This document shows, in pieces, positions 5,610 to 11,934 of a stretch of 15,358 nucleotides of DNA (positions are counted from its first letter, which is position 1; every line of letters begins with the position of its first letter). Source of the DNA: JBJXGF01 sp046153015. Lineage in GTDB: Bacteria > Actinomycetota > Acidimicrobiia > Acidimicrobiales > CAIXPF01. The notes beneath the pieces were generated by a model that saw nothing but the letters and a program-made list of their open reading frames with translations, was not told the DNA's origin and did not search any database. A program made the position numbers and the translations under genes. Location: the NCBI GenBank assembly GCA_046153015.1, contig JBJXGF010000364.1, positions 1-15,358 of the forward strand. The letters run 5' to 3'.

Positions 5610-6454
5610 TCAGACCCGCGCCCAGGCGCCGATCACGGTGGGCAGCACCTGCACGCCGTTGCGCTCGACCACCTCTCGGCGCAGGCGCGCCTCGAGCCCG
5701 GCGAGCTCGATGTCGTCCACGCCGGGCACGCCGAGGGCCCGCAACGCCGGCAGCAGGCTGGCCACGGTCTCGGCGAGGTAGGCGTAGCCGGGCCAGTCCT
5801 CGCCGCCGCCGAGCGGCGCCTCGAGCCTGAGCTGCGGGTCGGGCAGGCCGGCTTGGCGGAACATCCCGTACAGCGACAGGCCGAGGTTGGCGACCGGGCC
5901 CTCGCCGGCGGTGGCCGCGGGGAAGAGCGCCGTGGGGAAGAGCACCGCGGCGAGCCGATCGTGCGTCGGCGTGGGCGGGTGGGCGAAGCAGCGGGCGCTC
6001 ACGCTGTAGTCGCTGTCCTGCACGGCGAGGACGCCGCCGGGGCGCAGGTGGGCGGCGGCGCGGCGCAGCACCTCCACCGGGTCCTCGGTGTGCATCAGGA
6101 TCCAGCGGCCGACCACGGCGTCGAAGCGCTCGGGCAGGTCCAGCCGGCTCACGTCGGCGGTCCGCGCTCCACCTGCTCCCAGCCCGCCGACGCGGCCCGC
6201 TGGCGGGCGGTGGCGAGGATCGCCTCGTCGGCGTCGACGCCGACCACCCGGCCACGCGGGCCCACGAGCTCGGCCACGAGCAGCGACACGTCGCCGGCGC
6301 CGCAGCCGAGGTCGAGGACCGTCATGCCGGCGGCGATGCCGGCGCCGACGAAGAACGCCCGGGTGAGCGGCGCGTAGAGCTGATGCTGGCGCATGAGCCG
6401 CCGGGTCTCGGCGGCGGAGCGGGGCAGCCGGTAGGAGGATCCGGAGCTGTTCAT
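5610..6454 (-). pseudogene. SAM-dependent methyltransferase interrupted by a frameshift
   Basis: Two overlapping minus-strand frames form one class I methyltransferase of about 280 aa. The first, from ATG 6454, reads MNSSGSSYRLPRSAAETRRL and contains motif I VLDLGCGAGD and the acidic post-I VVGVDADE, then ends QVERGPPT at a TGA (6149-6151). The second frame, from about 6158 down to the TGA at 5610-5612, continues with ADVSRLDLPERFDAVVGRWILMHTEDP (motifs II and III), LRPGGVLAVQDSDYS and a substrate-binding C-terminus ending VIGAWARV. One missing base near 6158-6169 restores a smooth sequence (about VERRTADVSRL). No homopolymer is present there, so either a real mutation or an assembly error is possible. 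It starts 55 bp from the divergent selenoprotein candidate. Substrate unknown. Confidence 0.8.
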
Positions 6455-6495
6455 GAGCCGGGTACGGCCGGCGCTGCCCGCCGGTTCGCCGACGG

Positions 6496-6501
6496 TAGGC
6501 T
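6496..6501 (+). promoter_or_regulatory. -10 box TAGGCT of the CMD/AhpD-like gene
   Basis: TAGGCT ends 8 nt before the ATG at 6510 and there is no ribosome-binding site, so the start at 6510 is preferred over the upstream in-frame ATG at 6453. Confidence 0.5.
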
Positions 6502-6509
6502 CGCCGCCC

Positions 6510-7100
6510 ATGGCCAACGACCACGGACGGCTCCCCAAGGCAGACCCCGCCGCCCTGCCGGAGGAGACTCGCCGCCGGCTCGACACGTGGTACGACAAGG
6601 CCTACGAGGACGACAACCTGTTCCTCACCCTGGCGGCCAGCCCCCCGGCGCTGGAGCTGTTCCTGCACTGGGTGCGGTTCATCTACAGCGGCGAGTCGAG
6701 GGTGGAGCCGGCCACCGCCGAGCTGTGCCGCATCCGCTCGGCGGCGCTCACCCAGTGCGTGCATTGAAGCCTGGCCCGCAGCGCATCGTTGATGCGCAAA
6801 GGACTCACCGAGGCGATGGCGCAGGCGGCGATCGGTGATCTCGACGAGGCCGACCTCCCGCCCAAGACCATCGCCGCGCTGCGCCTGGTCGACTGCCTCA
6901 CCGGGCCCCGCGCCGCCATCGACGACGCCGTCTACGCCGCGGTGCGGGAGCACCTCGACGAGCGGGAGATCCTCGACTACGCGACCGCGATCGGGGTCTG
7001 CCACGGCTGGCAGCGGATGATCGAGGCGCTCGGCATCAGGCAGGACTTCTGGTCCGAGGCGACGCCGCTGCCGTGGCAGGAGCGCCCGGCGGCGCAGTAG
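6510..7100 (+). CDS. Carboxymuconolactone decarboxylase/AhpD-like protein, candidate selenoprotein (TGA = Sec86)
   Basis: Read through one in-frame TGA (6765-6767), this is a 196-aa CMD-domain protein of the AhpD-like all-alpha fold, whose members use a CxxC pair as thiol peroxidase/reductase. The segment E71-LCRIRSAALTQ-C83-V-H-[TGA86]-SLARSASLMRKGLTEAM matches the family pattern E...C..C...(H/R)...G..E; E71 is 12 residues before C83, as E118 is before C130 in AhpD, and Arg90 takes the place of the usual His. The stop is exactly at the second Cys. Downstream homology continues unbroken in the same frame: LPPKTIAALRLVDCLTGPRAAIDDAVYAAVREHLDEREILDYATAIGVCHG, ending at TAG 7098-7100. A SECIS-like hairpin lies at 6781-6797. 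CMD/AhpD-like proteins are a known bacterial selenoprotein class. The alternative is a TGC-to-TGA nonsense mutation; the neighbouring methyltransferase is also broken. Confidence 0.75.
6765..6797 (+). promoter_or_regulatory. UGA codon with SECIS-like hairpin
   Basis: After TGA (6765-6767) and 13 nt, GCGCATC (6781-6787) pairs perfectly with GATGCGC (6791-6797) around a 3-nt GTT loop. The UGA-to-loop distance is 20 nt and the first loop base is G, both within the published bacterial SECIS rules (G among the first two loop bases, stem of at least 4 bp, loop about 16-37 nt from UGA). In E. coli fdhF the comparable 17-nt upper hairpin begins about 11 nt after UGA. CCT (6770-6772) with AGG (6800-6802) could add a lower stem. 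A SelB binding site is inferred. Confidence 0.65.
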
Positions 7101-7102
7101 GC

Positions 7103-7108
7103 CAGACT
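7103..7108 (+). promoter_or_regulatory. Possible -10 box CAGACT of the epoxide hydrolase
   Basis: CAGACT (NANNNT type) lies just after the stop of the CMD-like gene and 6 nt before the ATG at 7115. It is weaker than the other -10 boxes, and the 14-bp gap also allows co-transcription with the CMD-like gene. Confidence 0.3.
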
Positions 7109-7114
7109 GCGGCC

Positions 7115-8293
7115 ATGGCAGTCACCGCGCCCGCACAGCCCTTCACCGTCCACGTGGCCGACGAGGTGCTCGAGGACCTCCGCTACCGGCTCGAGCACAC
7201 GCGCTGGCCGCTCGACTACAACAACGACGACTGGCGCTACGGCGCCAACCGGGCCTACCTCGAGTCCTTCGTCGACTACTGGGCGCACGAGTTCGACTGG
7301 CGGAAGATGGAGGCGCAGATCAACGCGTTCGCCAACTTCCGCTGCGAGATCGACGGGATCCCGATCCATTTCATCCACGAGAAGGGCAAGGGCCCCAACC
7401 CGATCCCGGTGATCCTCACCCACGGCTGGCCGTGGACGTTCTGGGACCTCAACGCCGTGATCCGCCCGCTGTCGGACCCGGCCAGCTTCGGCGGCGACCC
7501 GGCCGACGCGTTCGACGTGATCGTGCCGTCCCTGCCCGGCTACGGGTTCTCCACCCCGCTCACCACGCCCGGGGTGAACTCGATCACCACGGCCGACCTG
7601 TGGCACACGCTGATGACCGAGGCGCTCGGCTACTCCCGCTACGGCGCCCAGGGCGGCGACTGGGGCGCGATCGTGAGCGCGCAGATGGGCCACAAGTACG
7701 CCGACGAGCTCTACGGCGTGCACCTCACCCTGCCGGCGCTGCCGGGGCCCGACGCCAAGTGGAGCCTGCTCAAGCCCGAGGCCTACGGGCCCGGCGAGGA
7801 GGGCTGGTACGACCGGTACCGCAGCAAGTGGGACTCGACCACCGTGCACATGAGCGCGCACTCCCGCAGCCCCCAGACGCTGGCGTTCGCGTTCAACGAC
7901 TCCCCGGTGGGGCTGGCGGCGTGGATCATCGAACGCCGGCGGGCGTGGGGCGACACCGGCGGCGACGTGGAGAGCCGCTTCTCGAAGGAGTTCCTCGCCA
8001 CCACGCTCACGATCTACTGGGTGACCGAATCGATCGGCACGTCGATGCGCTACTACTGGGAGCGGGCCAACGCCCACTGGCAGCCCAGCCATGACCGCAA
8101 GCCCACCGTGGAGGCGCCCACCGGCATCCCCGTGTTCCCGGGCGAGCTGATCCTCATGCCCCGCAGCATCGCCGAGAAGGCCTCCAACCTCGTGCACTGG
8201 ACCATCCAGCCCGAGGGCGGCCACTTCGCCCCGGCGGAGGTGCCCGATCTGGTGGTGGCCGACGTGCGGCAGTTCTTCCGCAAGCTGCGGTGA
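7115..8293 (+). CDS. Epoxide hydrolase (EHN domain plus alpha/beta-hydrolase)
   Basis: A 392-aa protein of the microsomal/juvenile-hormone epoxide hydrolase family, which opens epoxides to diols through an alkyl-enzyme ester. The N-terminal EHN domain is evident in PFTVHVADEVLEDLRYRLEHTRWP (9-32). The hydrolase core has the oxyanion loop HGWPWTFWDL (103-112), SLPGYGFS (139-146), the nucleophile Asp182 in GAQGGDWG, Glu344 in VFPGELI (position of the charge-relay Glu of mammalian mEH) and His370 in EGGHFAPAEVPD, so the triad is complete. No signal peptide or membrane anchor is seen, so it is cytoplasmic. It follows the selenoprotein candidate by 14 bp and may share its transcript, which would link thiol/peroxide chemistry and epoxide removal, though that link is speculative. 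Confidence 0.92.
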   Translation: MAVTAPAQPFTVHVADEVLEDLRYRLEHTRWPLDYNNDDWRYGANRAYLESFVDYWAHEFDWRKMEAQINAFANFRCEIDGIPIHFIHEKGKGPNPIPVILTHGWPWTFWDLNAVIRPLSDPASFGGDPADAFDVIVPSLPGYGFSTPLTTPGVNSITTADLWHTLMTEALGYSRYGAQGGDWGAIVSAQMGHKYADELYGVHLTLPALPGPDAKWSLLKPEAYGPGEEGWYDRYRSKWDSTTVHMSAHSRSPQTLAFAFNDSPVGLAAWIIERRRAWGDTGGDVESRFSKEFLATTLTIYWVTESIGTSMRYYWERANAHWQPSHDRKPTVEAPTGIPVFPGELILMPRSIAEKASNLVHWTIQPEGGHFAPAEVPDLVVADVRQFFRKLR

Positions 8294-8329
8294 TCGTGCG
8301 GCGAAAGCCGACGGCTACACGATCACCGC
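8287..8329. terminator. Hairpin between convergent genes, probable bidirectional terminator
   Basis: GCGGTGATCGTG (8287-8298) and CACGATCACCGC (8318-8329) are perfect 12-bp inverted repeats. Inside, CGGC-GAAA-GCCG (8299-8310) forms a small stem capped by a GNRA tetraloop. The arms contain the stop codon region of the epoxide hydrolase and the last codons of the Uma2 gene. There is no T-run, so termination is inferred from position only. Confidence 0.45.
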
Positions 8330-8878
8330 GTCGACCGCCAGCTCGAGCTCGCCGAGCGCGGTGACCGTCGAGCCGGGCAGGGCGACCAGCGCCTCGAGGT
8401 AGACGCCGGCCTCCGGGTCGGGCCGGCGGTGGATCTCGATCCGCCGCCGGTTCAGGTCGACCAGCCACACCTCGGGGATGGCGGCGTGGGCGTAGAGGGG
8501 GAGCTTGCGGTCGCGGTCGTAGCGCCAGCTCGTGTCGGCCACCTCGATCACCAACGCCACGTCGGCCGGGCCCGGGTGATCGGCCGTGTAGTCGCCCGCC
8601 GCCCGCAACACGGCGAGATCGGGCTCGGGCTCGGTCCGGTCGTTCAGCGCGATCGGGCCCTGGACCCGCACACGCCAACGGCGGGAGTCGAGCCCCTGCA
8701 CGAAGAGGAGGGTGAAGCGGTCCACCGCGTCCTGATGACGGGCGCCCAACGGCGACAACTCGACGACCTCCCCGCACAGCAGCTCGACCCGGATGTCGCG
8801 GAAGAGCCCTGTTTCGTTGGCGAGGCGCCACTCGTCGCGGCTGAACAGGTGCGGGCGCGGCTCCGAGGCGAGGGCCAT
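8315..8878 (-). CDS. Uma2-family (DUF820) PD-(D/E)XK nuclease-like protein
   Basis: A 187-aa protein of normal Uma2 length. N-terminal FSRDEWRLANETGLFRDIRVELLCGEVVELSP (12-43) is the family opening; the nuclease-fold core shows EPDLAV with Asp87, ALVIEVADTSWRYDRDRKLPLYA with Glu112 and Lys125, then IPEVWLVDLNRRRIEIHR (134-151). The expected metal-binding acidic residues and Lys are all present, so it could be an active PD-(D/E)XK enzyme. The biological role of the family is not established; it is found singly and in many copies in some bacteria. It is preceded by the -10 box TACCAT and lies downstream of the amidohydrolase on the same strand. No toxin or mobile-element partner is visible. Confidence 0.85.
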   Translation of the reverse strand: MALASEPRPHLFSRDEWRLANETGLFRDIRVELLCGEVVELSPLGARHQDAVDRFTLLFVQGLDSRRWRVRVQGPIALNDRTEPEPDLAVLRAAGDYTADHPGPADVALVIEVADTSWRYDRDRKLPLYAHAAIPEVWLVDLNRRRIEIHRRPDPEAGVYLEALVALPGSTVTALGELELAVDAVIV

Positions 8879-8885
8879 GGCAACG

Positions 8886-8891
8886 ATGGTA
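8886..8891 (-). promoter_or_regulatory. -10 box TACCAT of the Uma2 gene
   Basis: Minus-strand TACCAT ends 7 nt before the ATG at 8878 with no Shine-Dalgarno sequence, so the gene probably has its own leaderless promoter in the 52-bp gap after the amidohydrolase. Confidence 0.45.
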
Positions 8892-8930
8892 CGAGCTCAG
8901 CGGTCGTGCTTGGTCAGCGGTCGGGCTCGG

Positions 8931-10352
8931 TCACCCGTCGAGCTGGAGGCCGGCGATGGCGGCCTCCACCGTGGTGCCCTTGAAGAACTCGGGGTTCGTG
9001 CCCGCGTAGAGCCGGGCGGTGTTCACGAACACGAAGTCCCGGAAGTCGGCGTCGGTGAGCAGCTCGTGCTCCACCAGCTCGTAGGCCTCCTCGAGCACCT
9101 CGCGCATGTCGGGCACGTCCCAATGCCCGATGTCGGAGCTGAACACAGCCCGGATCGTCTGCCCGAACGGGTTGGCCTTGGCGGCGAAGGCCCACGCGTT
9201 GACCGGGTCGTCCGCCTCGCAGCCGAAGTAGAAGTTGGGCACGAACCGGGCGGCGATGTCCTCGGGCTGCACGATCCCGGCGGCGGCGAAGTCGTCGAGG
9301 CGGTTCGGGTCCTGCAGGCCGGGCCCGAGGCGCCGCCAGGGGTCCTCGAGCTGGTCGGGCGCGGTGAGCGAGGCCATGCGGCCCTCGGCGTACTGCTCGA
9401 ACAGCTCGCCCCACATCGCCTTGTCGAAGCGCTCCGGGTCGTAGTTGGCCACCCGGCCCCCGCCCCGCTTGTCGAAACGGCCGACGAGGCCGGCGAAGAG
9501 GTCGACCCCCCAGCCGACGCCGCCCTCGAGGAAGCCGAAGCGCAGCGTCGGGAACCGCCGGGTGACCCCGCCGAAGAACAGCGCCTTGCAGATGGCCTCG
9601 CTGGCGGCGGCGAAGTGCCCCACGTGGTTGTACATGTAGGTGCTCGGCGACATCCGGCTGCCCCAGCCCATGCCCCCCGAGTGGAAGGTGGGGGCCAGGC
9701 GCAGCTCGACGCATTTGGCCCACACGGGGTCGTAGTCGTAGTCGCTGTCGAGGGCGAACACGTCGAGGTAGGCGCCCTGGCGGCGATCCTGGATCGGGCG
9801 GATCACGTGACTCGCCATCACGATCGTCTTCAGGCCTTTCCCGGCGGCGAACTCCAGCTCCTCGACCGCCTCGGCCGGAGTGTGCATGGGGATCACCGCA
9901 GCCGGGGTCATCCGATCGGCGTGGGGGCCGAACACCTCGGCGATGTAGGTGTTCCAGGAGCGGCACGACCCGCGGCGCAGCTCCTCGTCGGAGAGGTGAG
10001 CGGCGCCCAGCCCGTTCGACGGGTAGAGCACCGCGTAGTCCAGCCCGATCTCGTCCATGCGGGCGCGCAGGAGCCGGGGCAGCACCGAGGTGGCCGAGTC
10101 GAGCGTGTTGGCCGAGGGCAGCGCCCACCACGGGGGCCGGGTGTAGCGGCGGGCCTGGCGCTGCGCATCGGACAGCGCGTACCAGCGGGGGTGGCGCACC
10201 CCGTAGTGGTCGACCAGTCTCTGGCCGCCCACCTCGCGCATGATCTCGAGCATCAACGGCATGTACTCGACGTAGTGCCCGTCGGCGTCGAGCACCGGAT
10301 GGCTCAGGCGGCTGCGGATCTCGGCCGAACGGGTGGCCTCGGTCATCGTCAT
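8931..10352 (-). CDS. Amidohydrolase_2 (ACMSD-like) metal-dependent hydrolase
   Basis: A 473-aa TIM-barrel metallohydrolase of the Amidohydrolase_2 superfamily, whose members hydrolyse or decarboxylate small (often aromatic-derived) acids using one or two metal ions. Likely metal/catalytic residues: Asp24 and His26 in LDADGHYVE (replacing HxH), His224 in APTFHSGG, His246 in NHVGHF and Asp407 in FSSDIGHWDVP. This 'DADGHYVE ... SSDIGHWD' type is a widespread actinobacterial subgroup without a settled substrate. ATG 10352 (MTMTEA) is chosen because AGGGGGG lies about 8 nt upstream on the minus strand; an alternative ATG is 6 nt further in, and an upstream extension to 10442 lacks family similarity. 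It is divergent from the solute-binding protein gene, a pairing that could couple uptake and processing of one compound. Confidence 0.88.
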   Translation of the reverse strand: MTMTEATRSAEIRSRLSHPVLDADGHYVEYMPLMLEIMREVGGQRLVDHYGVRHPRWYALSDAQRQARRYTRPPWWALPSANTLDSATSVLPRLLRARMDEIGLDYAVLYPSNGLGAAHLSDEELRRGSCRSWNTYIAEVFGPHADRMTPAAVIPMHTPAEAVEELEFAAGKGLKTIVMASHVIRPIQDRRQGAYLDVFALDSDYDYDPVWAKCVELRLAPTFHSGGMGWGSRMSPSTYMYNHVGHFAAASEAICKALFFGGVTRRFPTLRFGFLEGGVGWGVDLFAGLVGRFDKRGGGRVANYDPERFDKAMWGELFEQYAEGRMASLTAPDQLEDPWRRLGPGLQDPNRLDDFAAAGIVQPEDIAARFVPNFYFGCEADDPVNAWAFAAKANPFGQTIRAVFSSDIGHWDVPDMREVLEEAYELVEHELLTDADFRDFVFVNTARLYAGTNPEFFKGTTVEAAIAGLQLDG

Positions 10353-10417
10353 CGTGCTGTCCCCCCTGGTGGTCGCCGACCATGTTCGTCTCCGGAGCGT
10401 CGCCCGGCAAGCGCCGC

Positions 10418-10463
10418 TAGTGTCCGCGCGTCCGGCGCCCACGCCGGACGGGGGAACTGGGAG
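10418..10463 (+). promoter_or_regulatory. -10 box, 5'-end hairpin and ribosome-binding site of the solute-binding protein
   Basis: TAGTGT (10418-10423) is a -10 box with expected start near 10430. CGTCCGGCG (10429-10437) and CGCCGGACG (10442-10450) form a perfect 9-bp stem with a CCCA loop at the very 5' end of the transcript, which could stabilise the mRNA or be an operator. GGGAG (10459-10463) is a Shine-Dalgarno sequence 5 nt before the ATG. Unlike most genes here, this one has a real leader. Confidence 0.45.
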
Positions 10464-10468
10464 ACGGG

Positions 10469-11920
10469 ATGAAGAAAGTGACGACGCCCCGCCGGCGACG
10501 GGCCGCGGCGGCCGTGAGCTTGCTCGGCGCGCTGGCTGCGGCCGCGTGCGGCAGCTCGACCGACGACGCTGAGCAGGCAGACTCCAAGGCGGCCACGACC
10601 ACCGCGAAGGCCGCCGGCGGCGCCGCCGCCGGCGGGGACGCCTCCACGTGGGGCGTGGTCGACAAGAAGCTCACGGGGCCCTCGGGCTTCACGATCGACC
10701 TGTCCACGTGTCCGGCCAAGTGGAGCGACACGGCGGGGATCACCGACGCCGAGATCCGACTCGGCCAGAGCTTCGTGATGTCGGGCACGGCCGCCGCCTA
10801 CGGGGCCATGGCGATCGGCGCGAAGAGCTACTTCGACTACGTCAACACGACCGAGGGCGGCATCGGCGGCAAGAAGCTGGTGCAGGTGCTGAAGGACGAC
10901 GGCTACGAGGCGGCGCGCACCAAGACCAACATGGACGAGCTGCTGGAGACGGCCAACGTCTTCGGCATCTACACCACCTCGGGCACGCCCACCGCGCTGG
11001 CCGTCTACGACAAGCTCAACGAGAGCTGCGTGCTCGATCTGATCGAGGCGTCCGGTCACAACGCGTTCGGCGACCCGGCGAACCATCCCTGGACCACGAG
11101 CGGCGCGCTCAGCTACGCCACCGAAGCCAACATCTGGGGCAAGTACATCCTCGACACGCTCGGCAAGGGGACCACGGTCGCGGCGCTGGTGATCAACAAC
11201 GACTTCGGCATCCTCTACCGCAACACCTTCGAGAAGTTCGCCAAGGAGAACGGCCTGAGCCTGGTGAAGGCCGAGCTGTACGAACCCAGCGCGGCCACCG
11301 TCACCAACGAACTGACCACGCTGGCCTCGAGCAACGCCGACGTGTTCATCTCGATGACCAACAACACCGGCTGCACGCCGTCGTTCCGCTTCAGCGCCGA
11401 GACGACCTGGAAGCCGAAGCTGAAGATCGCCTCGAACACGTGCTCGGGCCCCGCGGTGTTCAAGCCGGCCGGCCAGGGAGGCAACGGCTGGATCGTCCCG
11501 TCGTTCAAGAAGGACGCCGCCGACCCCACCTACCGGGACGACCCGGGCGTGAAGACCATCAGGGAGCAGATGCAGAAGACCGGGCTCGATCCCGAGAACA
11601 GCCTCCACTCCGACGGGTACTTCTACACGTACATGGTGGTCGAGGCGCTGAAGAAGGCGGCCACCTTCAAGGGCGGACTGACCCGCACCAACGCCATCAT
11701 CGCCGCCCGTTCGCTCGACATCGCCCACCCCCTGGCCGTCAACGGCATCAAGGTCCGCAACGATGGCCTGAAGGACGCGTTCCTGGTGGAGGGCGCGCAG
11801 CTCTTCGAGTACGTGATCCAGCCCGGCCAGGAAGTGGGCGTGAAGAAGCCGATCGGTCCCCCGATCGACTTCGACGGCACAACCCCGAACTGCGCGTGGG
11901 ACGGCAAGACCTGCAAATAG
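10469..11920 (+). CDS. Branched-chain amino-acid-type ABC transporter substrate-binding lipoprotein
   Basis: A 483-aa periplasmic-binding-protein type 1 (LivJ/Peripla_BP_6-like) receptor. A Lys/Arg-rich n-region (MKKVTTPRRRR), hydrophobic AAAAVSLLGALAAAAC and the lipobox LAAAAC with Cys27 mark an exported lipoprotein, followed by a low-complexity Ala/Gly/Thr linker (about 30-58). The binding fold starts at ITDAEIRLGQSFVMSGTAAAYG, continues with IGGKKLVQVLKDDGYEAARTKTNMDELLE and TVAALVINNDFG, and ends with a short Cys-containing tail (CAWDGKTCK) that could form a disulfide. It should capture an amino acid or small organic acid at the membrane surface. No permease or ATPase genes are adjacent, so it must share a transporter encoded elsewhere. 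It converges on the Ldh_2 gene with a 14-bp gap. Confidence 0.9.
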   Translation: MKKVTTPRRRRAAAAVSLLGALAAAACGSSTDDAEQADSKAATTTAKAAGGAAAGGDASTWGVVDKKLTGPSGFTIDLSTCPAKWSDTAGITDAEIRLGQSFVMSGTAAAYGAMAIGAKSYFDYVNTTEGGIGGKKLVQVLKDDGYEAARTKTNMDELLETANVFGIYTTSGTPTALAVYDKLNESCVLDLIEASGHNAFGDPANHPWTTSGALSYATEANIWGKYILDTLGKGTTVAALVINNDFGILYRNTFEKFAKENGLSLVKAELYEPSAATVTNELTTLASSNADVFISMTNNTGCTPSFRFSAETTWKPKLKIASNTCSGPAVFKPAGQGGNGWIVPSFKKDAADPTYRDDPGVKTIREQMQKTGLDPENSLHSDGYFYTYMVVEALKKAATFKGGLTRTNAIIAARSLDIAHPLAVNGIKVRNDGLKDAFLVEGAQLFEYVIQPGQEVGVKKPIGPPIDFDGTTPNCAWDGKTCK

Positions 11921-11934
11921 GGTCGACCGTTTGA

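Noticed and set aside
6149..6151. The TGA ending the first methyltransferase frame as a second selenocysteine codon.
   Set aside because: The similarity continues in a different frame, not through the TGA in the same frame, and no SECIS-like hairpin was noted.
6453..6509. Extension of the CMD-like protein to an upstream in-frame ATG at 6453.
   Set aside because: It overlaps the methyltransferase start, is not family-like, and the -10 box TAGGCT at 6496-6501 lies inside it.
6789..7100. A separate 103-codon gene starting at the TTG at 6789.
   Set aside because: It is the C-terminal half of the CMD domain in the same frame as the upstream half; no promoter, ribosome-binding site or sensible start lies between them.
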